Origin: Rhynchonema sp. JSB1_4
Lineage: Eukaryota; Nematoda; Chromadorea; Monhysterida; Xyalidae
Direction: 5' to 3'
DNA length: 64,000 nt
Assembly: GCA_030248065.1 (NCBI GenBank)
Contig: JASAMV010004859.1
Span: 1-64,000 of the forward strand
Below, one piece after another: positions 1-10,522 of this stretch. Positions within the stretch are counted from its first letter, which is position 1; every line of letters starts with the position of its first letter. Both the position numbers and the translations under genes were made by a program. The notes below the pieces were generated by a model, which saw nothing but the letters and a program-made list of their open reading frames with translations, was not told the origin of the DNA and did not search any database.

Positions 1-773
1 AACCCGTGCATATTTGCAGCGAATTCGACAGTCAGGATAATATTCAATGTCAACGTCTTAATCATAATACCAATCTCCATTAACCAACAGCGCCTGATTT
101 TCAATAAGTGGACTGTCGTGTTAATCATCGTCCTTCAAAATGGTCTTCGAAGCGTTGTACAACCGAAGCAAGTCTTTCACACACAAGTTCAAGGAAACAT
201 GCGACGGGTGACGTCATCTAAGGTATAATACAAAGGATATATGCGGAGTAAAAGCAAAACGGACGAGAAAGCAAATTGCAAGTAAAATAAGAATACTGAC
301 TACCCCTTATGGCGACCCTCTATAGCAAACTTCCAAATTCGCCGCCGCACGGTAAAGTACGCCCCATGGTTAATGTCAGCTTCTAAACCCGAAAATCAAC
401 TTGTGAAACATTCGGACAACCAAACCCACACGCAGCTTGCCAGCCTGCCAGGCAGCTGCGCGCAATGTTTCAGAACCGCGCATGGATAGCGTTCGGGTTT
501 ATTACTTGACATTGGGGCGTATTGCGGCAGTAAAAAAGTGAGGTATCAGTGTAAGGTAAAAGACTCGTCAGGATAGCCTCGGAATGTATACTGCAAGTAG
601 AAAATTATTCGCAAACAATCGGGAAAATCGTCAAGAATAAACTGCCCAGACAAGTTGCTTGGGTGTAAGCTTGTTGCCTTTTTAAATAATCTTCGCGAAA
701 GAAAGCCTAAAATGAGCTGCGGCAAGGTCAAAGCAGATATCCCGCGCTACTGAAAATTGTCCCTGTTAAAATC
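1..773. other. Unassigned sequence at the left edge
   Basis: I see no convincing exon, RNA gene or transposon end here. The longest frame (546-731, - strand, 61 codons) has no recognisable domain, no splice context and no repeat partner elsewhere in the window. It may be intronic or 3' flanking sequence of the PAN-like exon that ends at 774. Confidence 0.3.
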
Positions 774-941
774 TCAATTTGCGTTTATCTTCTGAAACAT
801 CTCGTAGCCGGCTGAGGGAGTCAGATAGTTTGTCTTCACCGCGTACGTCGCGAACAGTTGACAATGACCAGTGATGGGGTGGACGGTGTAGCCACGGCAC
901 ACAACACGCGCGTGGCACTCGATCGCGCACGCCACACGACC
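774..941 (-). CDS. Terminal exon of a PAN/apple-domain-like secreted protein (partial gene)
   Basis: On the minus strand a CTGCAG acceptor precedes position 941 and a 56-codon frame runs to a TGA at 774-776. The translation has the spacing of a PAN/apple domain: an ACAIEC cysteine pair, then VCRGY, then GHCQLF, and a closing GYEMFQK segment. PAN domains bind protein or carbohydrate ligands outside the cell and are common in nematode secreted proteins. Upstream exons should lie at higher coordinates, but the next sequence on that side is a tRNA-ended palindrome and I could not find them. The frame stays open upstream of the acceptor to an ATG at 1022, so a single-exon reading is possible but lacks a signal peptide. 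The domain call rests on pattern only. Confidence 0.45.
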   Translation of the reverse strand, partial: GRVACAIECHARVVCRGYTVHPITGHCQLFATYAVKTNYLTPSAGYEMFQKINAN

Positions 942-1056
942 CTGCAGTTGGGTTGGTGCTAATGGGTGGTTTGCTTTGTGGCGGCACGTGATGTTGTAAT
1001 GAAACCGGGAACGCAAGTACATACAAACCGAAATGCTTTATGAAGAAAAAATTGCT

Positions 1057-1129
1057 TGCTCCAACTGGGACTCGAACCTAGGTCCTTTCGCTAACCGGGC
1101 GACCGCTCTACCGACTGAGCTATCGGAGT
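1057..1129 (-). tRNA. tRNA-like sequence, probably a tRNA pseudogene or tRNA-derived repeat
   Basis: Reading the minus strand, there is a near-complete cloverleaf: acceptor ACTCCGA paired with TTGGAG, D arm GCTC/GAGC, T arm with GGTTCGAGTCC (B box), and an A box TAGCTCAGTCGG. The anticodon loop reads CCGGTTA, which lacks the invariant U33 and would give GGT, an anticodon animals normally do not use. The first acceptor pair and the outer anticodon-stem pair are mismatched. It is therefore probably not a working tRNA, although both internal Pol III promoter boxes are intact. Confidence 0.5.
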
Positions 1130-1370
1130 AGCGCATCCTGGACATCAAGTTGTTGGTTTTGTACTTACGCACTTGTGGTTTTATTTTCCTCTTTTACTGT
1201 CCAACAAAGACAGCTGTGATTTGCTATCACATCGCCTGCAGAGCGTTTATTGTGTGTCTTCATAGTTTGTTGCTGTGAGCACACAGCTGTCTTTGTAGGA
1301 CAGTAAGACAGGAAAATAAAACCACAAGTGCGTAAGTACAAAACCAACAACTTGATGTCCAGGATGCGCT

Positions 1371-1443
1371 ACTCCGATAGCTCAGTCGGTAGAGCAGTCG
1401 CCCGGTGAGCGAAAGGACCTGGGTTCGAGTCCCAGTTGGAGAA
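1371..1443 (+). tRNA. tRNA-like sequence, second copy in opposite orientation
   Basis: This is the mirror partner of the copy at 1057-1129 and differs at only a few positions (for example CCGGTGA instead of CCGGTTA in the anticodon loop and CTGGG instead of CTAGG in the T stem, which restores pairing with CCCAG). U33 is again absent. The A and B boxes are intact. It is likely a pseudogene or a tRNA-derived repeat end. Confidence 0.5.
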
Positions 1444-1617
1444 TACTTTCATTTTGCCCGGATGCTGTCGATGGTGATTCGTGATGGCCGATTCATAGTT
1501 TATACCCTCCATAGGTCATTTTCAGCAAGCAGGACAACCCAAAATCGATTGGCATGCAACTGCGCGGCATGTGAAGGTGATTTCATGTCAGGGGAACATC
1601 GAAACCCAGGGGGCATC

Positions 1618-1662
1618 GGAATTTAATGATTCTTATAAAGTCATTGTGCGGCCAATACATAC
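1618..1662. repeat. Half copy of a TA-MITE end
   Basis: The stretch ending TGCGGCCAATA closely resembles the right terminus of the elements at 42260-42535 and 46942-47214, including the preceding TTCTTATAAAGTCATTG. No left end was found, so this is a solo or truncated end. Confidence 0.45.
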
Positions 1663-2069
1663 ATATATTGCACAACAGGTTCTTGACAGGTGGTGGCGGC
1701 AGCGGTGCTTGGCCACTAGAGGGTGCTGCCTCTGGCTTGGCGTCAAGCCTCAACAGCCGTCCTGTGGCAAGCCACCAAGAAGCAGGTCAGTTCCGTTTAA
1801 CTTGAAAAATCAACGCTTTCTTGGACCGCGACTAGCCACGCTGTTCGATGTTTACCTTGTTGACAGCAGCGCCGAAATCCACAGCCACCCAGTACTCTTT
1901 CCACTTGTGACCAGCCCACTCTAGCCAATGCTAGCATAGCTACTTTTGTGGCCCTTGCGGTTAGCTGAAAGCAAAGGTGACCAGGCAACAGAGCAAATCC
2001 AGTTTGAGTACGACCAATTTGAGCAAGAAAAAAGAGAGCAAAGCTCCTATTTTGTTCCAATCGCTTAGT

Positions 2070-2366
2070 CTGTGAGCAGATAAACGCGGAATGGCAGATT
2101 TCTGCATTCCGCATTCCGCGTTTATCTGCTCACCTTTGCTGAATTTCGAATTTCTGCAAGTAAATTTGTGCTTTTGGTCAAACATCTCAGTTGCTGTTGC
2201 TAACACCCAACATTTGAGGTCGGCACGCTGGAAGTTGTCATCGTCACCCAAGCGCGCACCATTCCGCAAAAGTGAGCAGATAAACGAGGAATGCGGAATG
2301 CAGAAATCTGCCATTCCGCATTTATCTGCTCACCAATTTCCGCATTACCCGTTTATCTGCTCACAG
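2070..2366. repeat. Cluster of short hairpins built on GTGAGCAGATAAACG
   Basis: Two hairpins of about 65 bases (2070-2134 and 2271-2332) have stems GAGCAGATAAACG / CGTTTATCTGCTC around an inner GGAATG/CATTCC pairing. A third lone arm follows near 2346-2365. The same sequence read on both strands gives mirror ORFs, which explains the overlapping open frames here. No gene is supported. Confidence 0.6.
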
Positions 2367-2399
2367 CCTCATGCTTCAGCTTACCATTTGTTATTAGGC

Positions 2400-3659
2400 C
2401 TAGGCTAGCATTTAGGCTTAGTTCTTTGTTTGGGCTTAGGCGCAGGCGTTGGATTAGTCCTGATCGGTTTTGGTTCTGCTCTCTTGAACTGTGCTCTTGT
2501 TTCTTGCTCAAAGTGTTCTTGCTCAAACAAGCTTTGTTAATATTGGCAGTGCACCTGTTAAAATATCACGCAAGCTATCAGCAGTGCGCTCCACAGACCG
2601 CTGTTGCGCGATTATCATGGTAAAGTGCAATGTGTGTTGGATGCATGTACAGCAAGTACATACTACATGTAGGTGAACGTTGTTTCTCGAATGATGTGCT
2701 TAGTTTTCCTTCCCCAGTCTGTCTTTTGGCAAAAAAGGCGGCCTGTCTGTTCCTGCACTTTGATTGACCAAATCTTACTCTGTCACTCACAAGCGCCCCC
2801 ATATATGTACCTCCGCATTTATGATAGCAGACGACGGGATGTACATGCGGTGTTGTGTCCCAGAGGTAGTCGTCTGTTCTTGTGAAGCTGCACTTGTTGT
2901 TCGTCCCGAGGATCGGTGCTGAAGCGACGGTTTTCTGACTTCAGAAGGTCGGTGCCTTGTGTGCAAGGAAGCTAATCTCCAAATCTCGAGTTGATGGGAG
3001 CTGCTCATAACCTAAATCCCACCGAAGGTTTCCGCATTGAGCCGAGCCCCTGCCGTCTAGCGACTTCATGTCGCTGGGAAATGCCAGCATTCGCATGTGG
3101 AAATTTCAGATAGTTCGAACTTTTAATTTCGAATTCATCCTGAGTCGGTCACCACAATATATTTGAAACACGCAAACCTGTGGGCGACCAATTGATGAAT
3201 GTCGTATTCGCTGATCCATCCAACGATTCAAATGCACTTTCGTTGAACGGCGGTTTGTTGCGATAGCCGATCGCCACATATAGAAAGCCGTTCAGACGCG
3301 TTGGGTCTTGCGCCCCATCTGACTTTTAACAGCGTTACTTTTTCCACGACAATCAGAAACACACACGTGAATTTTTGAAATGCATAGTTTTTGTTAAAAA
3401 TTTTACTCAGAGCACTAATTTTGTTCGAACACGTAAAACGGAACTTCTTCCCTGGACTTGATAGGTAAAATCGTATAACCCGCGAACTGGCCAAAATTAA
3501 TGGCAGAGAATGCAATTAAAACACAGTTCGACCGACCGAATGCTCTTGGCGATCCCATGGGGCCGACGAACAAAGAACGGGTCGCGCAATCCAAAAACGC
3601 AAGGTGCTCTCAATCAGCAGAATTCAAGTTCCAATCGCGACCAACCAACAACAACTGTG
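2400..3659. other. No supported gene
   Basis: Only short frames with no domain or splice support. The stretch begins with a degenerate TTAGGC-rich patch (2396-2450) and is otherwise unique-looking sequence within this window. Confidence 0.3.
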
Positions 3660-4019
3660 TGTTCCACAGCAAAAAATAGTTGGACGATGCTAGTTGATGC
3701 AGGCCGGATGCAAAGTTGATGCAAGAGTATTAGGCAGTTTGCATCAGATTAGCATCAAAAAAGTGTCTGATGCGTTTGATGCGGTGTCTGATGTAGGTTG
3801 ATGTTGCATCAGACTGCATCAGACTGCATCAACTTTGCAGGTGGTCAAAAATCACTTGTTTCGGTCAGATGACGGCTAGGTTTCGGTGTTTTTTGGGGGG
3901 GGGGCCCTTTTCACTCACTGCCCCACCGGGGGGGGGGCTTGTTCCGGGGCGGGGGCTTATTCTGGGGGGCACTATTAATTCACTGTCCCCGGCCCACTTG
4001 GGGGGGGGCTTATTCCGGG

Positions 4020-4419
4020 GGCGGGGGGCTCGTTGCAATGAAGCACTATTCTCCGCTGCCAATAGTCGCCAAATAACTCACATGCGAATGCGCAAATGCG
4101 CTTGTGCCTGTTTGGTGAAGGAAACCGCCACGTTAAGTTTTATGCACACACAGCACACACACACACGCGCACACACACAGGCAGCCAGTGCGCGAAACAC
4201 ACAGCAACTGATAAATACATGGTTTAGAACGTGCATTGCTGTGGTCGAGCATACCACGCGCTGTGTGCGTTGGACTACGAGCACCTCGGTCAGGGTTCGA
4301 CACCGCTCTGGGACAAAATTTTTTCGTGTTTCACGCTGTTGCAGATTGCATTTAGCGACATTCACCAAGCAACGTGCTGAATTACAGCAATGTAAAATAG
4401 CTCACCTTTTTTGCAGATT
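4020..4419 (+). repeat. 400-bp direct repeat, copy 1
   Basis: Nearly identical to 6155-6554; only a few substitutions are visible (for example TCGAGC versus TCGCGC and GTTCGACACC versus GTTCTACACC). It carries a CA/CG dinucleotide tract and the B-box-like GGGTTCGACACC. Because both copies are open in the same frame they give similar long ORFs, but the frames are rich in Thr/His from the CA tract and have no start or splice support. Confidence 0.8.
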
Positions 4420-5050
4420 ACCTTGTCGTTGCTTGGCAGCGAATGCGGGCCGGCAGTGCAGCACCAAAAAGATGAAAGTTGTGCTGATTGTGGAATCCAG
4501 CGGCAATTATGACTGTGCTGAATACATTATTATTTTTTATTATGGGGCACTGCTGTCATTTTGTGAACGCTGAAACATAAAAATTATGAATTGACCAGGT
4601 GCATTGGTTTTCATTCAATGGGAGACGGCTGCTGTGATATGAAACTTGGTGATCTGATCGGTCAGGCCTGGCTCAGCTGCTTTGTGCACTGCAGAATGTT
4701 TTGCGATTTACAGTCCGCCGTCTTTATAGTGACATAATTGGGATGGCACGGACCGGAATTGTCGGTCACGATGAAAAATATTAGTCCAATATAGCGGTAA
4801 TGGAACAGTAACCGTGAGTTTTTGCATGGATTTGTGGGTGACCATGACCACATTTCTTGATCACTGTAAAGAGGTCAGACTGTACGCTCGTGCCAAAAAA
4901 TAGTAGGTATGGGCACAGATCCACATGCAATCCAAACGGAACGCTTTCTTGGGCGCACTGGCTTGTCTTGTGTGCGTGTGGTTCGTTTTGGCTTAGTACC
5001 GTACGTACATTACTGTGATCCTCCAAGCCACACTACCAAACCAAACATAT

Positions 5051-5111
5051 GGACACGGCAGGGGTTGAACCTGCGTCTTCCGGCTGTTCTAACCAACTGA
5101 ACTACGCATCC
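5051..5111 (-). tRNA. tRNA-like sequence lacking a proper anticodon arm
   Basis: On the minus strand the acceptor GGATGCG pairs with CGTGTCC, the D arm GTTC/GAAC and T arm GCAGG-TTCAACC-CCTGC are intact, and A and B boxes are present. Only about ten bases (GCCGGAAGAC) separate the D and T arms, so there is no normal anticodon stem-loop. A deleted tRNA or a tRNA-derived SINE head fits; a working cytosolic tRNA does not. Confidence 0.4.
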
Positions 5112-6154
5112 GTCTGGCTGGCGTGCTTGAGCGTGCTCTTATACCTATGCAGCACCAAACGACTGCACGAACAAGGTATAACGTGTAACGCACACTAACG
5201 CGTATACACACACAATCTCAGTCAGTGTAACACACACTACTTCACGGGCTGTAGCACAGGTCAACGGATGACCACGATCACACCACCTCCCCTTTTACGA
5301 AAGGTTCGGCCTCGAACCGACACTCTCTGTGAACCAGCGCAACGTGGCCCACAAGGAACTACGCACAAATGTACGCAAATCAACTTGTGTCCCGTCCACA
5401 CGTAGCGCCACCTCCCCCTCTCAGAAGGTCTGACCCCAGACCGGCTCCTTGGCCGCAACTGCGGGTTGGTTCACTTGTCGGGCTCACCAATTGTGATCCT
5501 CCAAGGTCGAAAACCAAGAAAACAATAGCGGCGGGATCTTATTTCGGAAACCTGTTGTTTGCTGACAAATTTCCCTTAAAAGCTGTTTATAAGCCGCCTG
5601 TTGGGCTGTTTCAAGCATTGCTAAATCAGGGAAAAGACAGAATGAACACCCCCCCCCGCGCGGCGCACAAACACGCGCCCCGCCCCCGCCCACCACCAAA
5701 AAATCTCAAGGGCCCCGGGAAAAGAGGGGGAACGCCCGAAACACTTAAAAAAAAAACCCCCCCCCCCCGCCCCCCCCCCCACACGGCGGGGGGGGCAAAC
5801 AAAACTACTGAATATAATCAACAGACTATACACTGTGTTATGTCGTTCATGGAAATGGCACGAAATCCAGTGAGTGCATGCAAACACTATTGCAGAAAAC
5901 AGAATTGTGCATTTCAAAATATAAAAAACGCCACAAGATGACGGAAACAAACGACACAATGATGTTTAGTAACACTTTCGATGCCCCTTTTTTACGGGTA
6001 AAGACCTCCAAAATGCTCAAAATCGCTTGCTAGCGTAAGCATAACCCCAAAATGACCATTTTTGCGCTTCCAACACTGATTTTGCTCAATTTTCCTCTAA
6101 AAAATTGACCTTTTTTGACAACCCCCTGGGGATCCGAGATTTTTTATTTTGGGG

Positions 6155-6554
6155 GGCGGGGGGCTCGTTGCAATGAAGCACTATTCTCCGCTGCCAATAG
6201 TCACCAAATAACTCACATGCGAATGCGCAAATGCGCTTGTGCCTGTTTGGTGAAGGAAACCGCCACGTTAAGTTTTATGCACACACAGCACACACACACA
6301 CGCGCACACACACAGGCAGCCAGTGCGCGAAACACACAGCAACTGATAAATACATGGTTTAGAACGTGCATTGCTGTGGTCGCGCATACCACGCGCTGTG
6401 TGCGTTGGACTACGAGCACCTCGGTCAGGGTTCTACACCGCTCTGGGACAAAATTTTTTCGTGTTTCACGCTGTTGCAGATTGCATTTAGCGACATTCAC
6501 CAAGCAACGTGCTGAGTTACAGCAATGTAAAATAGCTCACCTTTTTTGCAGATT
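6155..6554 (+). repeat. 400-bp direct repeat, copy 2
   Basis: Partner of 4020-4419 within the same composite element. It is directly preceded (6060-6154) by a fragment matching the interior of the hAT-like MITE at 17146-17437 (TTTTGCTCAATTTTCCTCTA and the GGATCCGAGATTTTTTATTT segment). Confidence 0.8.
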
Positions 6555-7219
6555 GTCAAAAAGTGCAAAAGTGTCAAAAATCGCTTGCTGCCGCAAGAAA
6601 ACTCTGATTCAGACACTTTTAGAACCACTTTTTGGTACTTTTAGAAGATTTTTTTGTATTTTTTTGGATCCATCCCCCCCCCCCAAGGGTACCTTGCAAC
6701 CATTTGCCTGCCACAACACTGCGTCTGCTCCCCCAATTGTTGCCTAAAATAGGCAAATTTACGCCAAAAACAGGCATTTTCAGGCATAAAATGAGTAATT
6801 TTTTGGTCAGTGTCGTCAAAAATCGCCAAAATACCCTTTTTATTGAGATTTTTTCCGAAAAGTTCCGACGCCGACAGTTCAAATTTTTTCGACACAGTTT
6901 TTTTCGTCGAAAACTTGAAAAAATAAGTCAAATGGCGGCAAGCCTTTCGATATCTGTTGGTATCCTGCATTAAGCGCATCAGCTCGTCTTTGATGCTAAT
7001 CTGATGCAAACTTCTCTTCCAAAAGAATTTCTTTCTCATTTTTTTCGTGATGCAAACTGATGCAAAGCCAACTGGGCTGCAAAATGAACTTTTCTGATGC
7101 AAAATGCATCAACTTGCATCGTCCCACTATTTTTTGCTGTGTCCCACCGCCCCAAATCCCCAAGGAGAGGGGGCAGCGCACGGGAACACCACAAAACCGC
7201 CCCCCCCCAACCAATCATC

Positions 7220-7455
7220 ATTAATTCCCGCGGGAAATTTCCCGTTTTCCCGCATTTCCCGCGGGAAATTTCCCGCTGGAAATGGGCCTTTTCCCGCAAT
7301 TTCCCGTCCTTCAAAATTCTTAAAACCATTTCCCGCGACATTTCCCGTCCTTCAAAATTCCAAACTTCCGTTTCCCGCCAGAATTCCCGGATCCTTGGGG
7401 AAAACGGGAAATTTCCCCAACTTTTCCCGTCCTTCAAAAAAAATTTCCCGATCGA
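7220..7455. repeat. Low-complexity tract of TTTCCCG(CGGGAAA) motifs
   Basis: About a dozen TTTCCCG motifs, some as perfect palindromes (TTTCCCGCGGGAAA), alternate with CGTCCTTCAAAATTC spacers. It begins just outside the 3667-7139 element. The open frames through it simply reflect the repeat. Confidence 0.65.
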
Positions 7456-7619
7456 GCCCTAACCCATGCCAGACAACGAAAACTGAGAATGTTCATTACC
7501 TGCCAAGTGGCCAACACCGACAGTCAATAGAAACACGGCCAGACGCCAAACTTGCTCACTTAACGGAAGCATTGGGATTAAACTTCGAAATTTACTTCAG
7601 AATAGATCTTAGGGTATAG

Positions 7620-8148
7620 CACAATAGTGGAATTGGTTTTATCGGTAGAAACGTTTTATATTAGTACGGCGAGCATAGTCCGGACCTACAGTATGCAGCC
7701 ATCAAGTGTAGAAACACAGTTTTGAAACCGATTCCCAAACAAGCAGAGTACGAGTGTATACAATCAGCATAGGATTATTTTTACCGGAGCCGGAATCAAT
7801 GTTGGTGTCGTGGTGACAAAGGATTAGCAAAGTGCAGTCACACATTACATGGGTATGGTCGGTTTGACCAGATCGCAAGCATGATTATGAACCATTTATT
7901 ATGGCTCCATTCACCGGCTTGTTTATCGTGTTGCCTTGAACACAGGACACCAAATAGACCGTGTACATAGGTACAGTGGCGGCCAAAAGTGTTCGAACTC
8001 TTATGCTGCTGTAATGTAAATGCCTGCAATTACAAGCAGACAGCAACGAGTGCGCTGGGTTTTGGCTGCAGGCTACGTATGACGTCACTAATTAATAATA
8101 CAACAGAACAAAGCCATCTGCCTGCATTGCGTGCTTGTGAGCAATATT
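7620..8148. other. No supported gene
   Basis: Short frames only, no domain, splice or repeat signal recognised between the TTTCCCG tract and the LTR element. Confidence 0.3.
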
Positions 8149-8355
8149 TGTCGTGACGATATTGTGCAAGTTTATGTTGTGTCTGACAAGAGTGCGCGGG
8201 CCTAGAAAACCCACGTACTGATAACGGAATGTGAATGCTTATAATGTGTGACTTTGTGTTGCTTGTTCAGTTGCAGTGCAGTTGGATTTACGGAATGGAA
8301 TGAATAAAGTAGCAGTAGAAAGCCAACAGTGAATAAGAGTCTTTTCGTCACTATA
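8149..8355 (+). repeat. 5' LTR
   Basis: Starts TGTCGTGACG directly after the ATATT target duplication; carries GAATGAATAAAGTAG as a likely polyadenylation region. Confidence 0.85.
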
Positions 8356-9061
8356 TTTTGGCATAACCCTGTCGCGTCGAGTCGAATCCGAGTACGAAAG
8401 AAGTCGAATGTCGTGTCCCCTGGTCGTGCAGCCACTTGTTGTGTGAGCTGGCACAAAATTTTGAACGAGATGATTGTGTGCACATTTTGTGACGTGCACT
8501 GAAAATTTATGGCCACGTGTGCGCAAAGTAAGCGAATGTTCAAGTGTGAAATTCAGTGATGAAATTCAACGGCGTCGTGTGACATTCAATTCGTGTTGTT
8601 GGCAACGTCGCTCACTTCTCAAGGGGGAGGAGGAGCATAGTCGTCCACTGCCTGCAGCTCCTGGAGGGTGGTCGCACCTCCAGTACAACCCTTCAACACT
8701 GATAAGTCGAACATCAATTCCAATAGCCAACCAATCACTCCAAACGGTCAACAATAGTCGATGTCGATGGCAACGAACTGCAACGAACAGCAACAAACGA
8801 CGAACGAGGGCGAAGCGAACAGACGAGACTCCCCAAACGCATGTGCAGTCACCGACAGGCTGTCTGACGTTGCGGACAAGGCCGGACCGAGGACAGTTGG
8901 GAGGGCCACAGATGGATTCATGCCTGATGGTCACTCAAGGTGCCACTGAGCCGATTGGACTGGAATTGTGATAGATTCATCATTTGAGCGAGATTCATTT
9001 GAACGTAGTGATGATTCATTTGAGGCATATTCATTTGCGTTGAGCTTCTTGAGGGGGAGAA

Positions 9062-9268
9062 TGTCGTGACGATATTGTGCAAGTTTATGTTGTGTCTGAC
9101 AAGAGTGCGCGGGCCTAGAAAACCCACGTACTGATAACGGAATGTGAATGCTTATAATGTGTGACTTTGTGTTGCTTGTTCAGTTGCAGTGCAGTTGGAT
9201 TTACGGAATGGAATGAATAAAGTAGCAGTAGAAAGCCAACAGTGAATAAGAGTCTTTTCGTCATTATA
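9062..9268 (+). repeat. 3' LTR
   Basis: Same length as the 5' LTR and preceded immediately by the polypurine tract; followed by the second ATATT. Confidence 0.85.
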
Positions 9269-9273
9269 ATATT

Positions 9274-10055
9274 TGATTATGCCTGGTCGAGATTTGGCCC
9301 GGCCAAAAGTGTTCGAACTTTTTCAGTTGGTTGTGTGTTTGGTGGTTTTGATGATTTTTGGTGATAGATATGGTGCCTAATGAGCAAATCGAGGTCCCCT
9401 AATCATTTGAGAAAGGTTTCGAGACTTTCAGATAAGTCATGGTGGAGGAGTGGTTGATTGGCGGAGGAGCAACAGTCAAAGTGCCGGCGAACTGCTTTGT
9501 GGATCATAAATCGGTGGTAAACCAACGAATGTCCACATCGTCATCTATTCTTGTCTGGAAAGTGCTAAATACACGTGCGTGTTACATTCAGAAAGTTTGG
9601 TATCCGTTGGGTTACATTTCACCAGTTCGTGGATTCACACGATCGGTGCGGGGACACCGGTTGATTTTGTTATTGTCTCCAGGTCGGGAGTGTATAGGTG
9701 GGGGTGGGTACGCAACCCTGTAGTTAGACTGATAACCGCACCAGCTCAAGTTTGTCAAACGACAGTTACCCCGTGAAACTGCTCAGGAAAGGGGCGCGAT
9801 ATCTGAAACATTACTGGGGTCCAATCACTAATGACCGCCACTGTATATGGGCTGTGCAAAAACACTAAAAGACCTCAGCTGCCGGGAACATCCGTTTAAT
9901 TTCGCTAACTGTCGCCATTTTTGTCAGAAGTGAAGAAACAATTTCTTCAGACAACTTAGGCTTTAGGCAGGTGATGTATTGTGTGCTACTATGCACTGTT
10001 TTTATGGTTTTTCCTACAGTGTTAAAAAACACCATCTGACACCATAGTATTGCCT
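9274..10055. other. No supported gene
   Basis: Two overlapping frames at 9439-9776 lack domains or splice context. The segment GGCCAAAAGTGTTCGAAC occurs both here (9302) and just before the LTR element (7982), so the LTR element may sit inside an older repeat. Confidence 0.3.
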
Positions 10056-10063
10056 GTGTGGAC

Positions 10064-10522
10064 CAGGGTTGGGCAAAAAAACGACGACGTTTTTTCTTAA
10101 AAAAACGACGTTTTTTTAAAAACGTCTGGGTCGTTTTTCGTTTGTTTAAATCCTGAATTTCCTTGATTTTCCCTAATTTTTTCAGGGAAAGTACCCTGAT
10201 TTTCAAGGAAAATCAATTTTTTGTCCCTTTTTTTCAAAAAAATTTCGACCAATTTTTACTTCGTCGAGATACGTCGACATACGGAGTTTCACTTTCAATG
10301 ATGACCCCGGCCAAAGTTGGTCCCATGATGCGGGTCTGATATGGGATATTAACAACTCGCTAGAAAAGGGTTGAAACCCGTTTATTTTGCCTCAGAACAC
10401 ATACTGTAGAATTACTTCATTTAACCACGTGTTCTTCCCTACATGAGCGTTTTCCAATTTTTTGGGGGGCATATTTTGGTTTAAAAAACGATTTTTTGAA
10501 AAAAAGTTATTTCCCAACCCTG
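10064..10522. mobile_element. hAT-like MITE, CAGGGTTGGGC family
   Basis: Inverted ends CAGGGTTGGG ... CCCAACCCTG, flanked by GTGTGGAC and GTATGGAC (7 of 8 identical). The interior is dominated by AAAACGACG and poly-A/T. It matches the outer part of 58263-59785 and shows the intact TTAA (10421-10424) into which a second element inserted in that copy. No coding capacity. Confidence 0.8.

Larger units (their letters stand above)
1057..1443. repeat. Inverted repeat with a tRNA-like sequence at each end
   Basis: The two arms (about 1057-1230 and 1273-1443) are near-perfect reverse complements around a spacer of some 45 bases. The outer 73 bases of each arm are a tRNA-like sequence pointing outward-in; the inner part is an AT-rich segment containing ACAGCTGTCTTTGT and its complement. 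Either an inverted duplication of a tRNA locus with its flank or a foldback transposon that has captured a tRNA would give this layout. Confidence 0.7.
3667..7139. mobile_element. Composite 3.5-kb element with GATGC-rich inverted ends
   Basis: The ends CAGCAAAAAATAG at 3667 and its complement at 7127-7139 are followed inward by (T)GGACGATGC and repeated TTGATGC/GCATCA motifs. The flanks are TGTTCCA (3660-3666) and TGTCCCA (7140-7146), a 7-base match with one difference. CAG termini suggest hAT, but the duplication length is not clean. The interior holds two 400-bp direct repeats, G and C homopolymer tracts, CA microsatellites and no transposase. Confidence 0.5.
8149..9268 (+). mobile_element. 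Complete non-autonomous LTR retrotransposon (TRIM-like)
   Basis: Two 207-bp direct LTRs (8149-8355 and 9062-9268) are almost identical; a visible difference is CACTATA versus CATTATA at the 3' end. Both begin TGTCGTGACG and contain an AATAAA signal. The element is flanked by a perfect 5-bp duplication ATATT (8144-8148, 9269-9273). A primer-binding-site-like TGGCATAACCC starts at 8359, three bases after the 5' LTR, and a polypurine tract GAGGGGGAGAA (9051-9061) abuts the 3' LTR. The 706-bp interior has no gag or pol similarity that I can see; the 165-codon frame at 8474-8971 shows no protease, RT or integrase motif. It must use proteins from another element. Confidence 0.85.

Noticed and set aside
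3869..4573. 234-codon ORF (and the related 210-codon ORF at 6115-6747) as protein genes
   Set aside because: The frames run through G tracts, a CA/CG microsatellite and a direct repeat; composition is driven by the repeats and there is no domain or splice support.
5369..5941. 190-codon ORF as a proline-rich protein
   Set aside because: Most of the Pro content comes from long C homopolymers; no start context, domain or conserved partner.
8474..8971. 165-codon ORF inside the LTR element as a gag protein
   Set aside because: No zinc knuckle, protease or polymerase motif; a frame on the opposite strand is nearly as long, so it is not supported.
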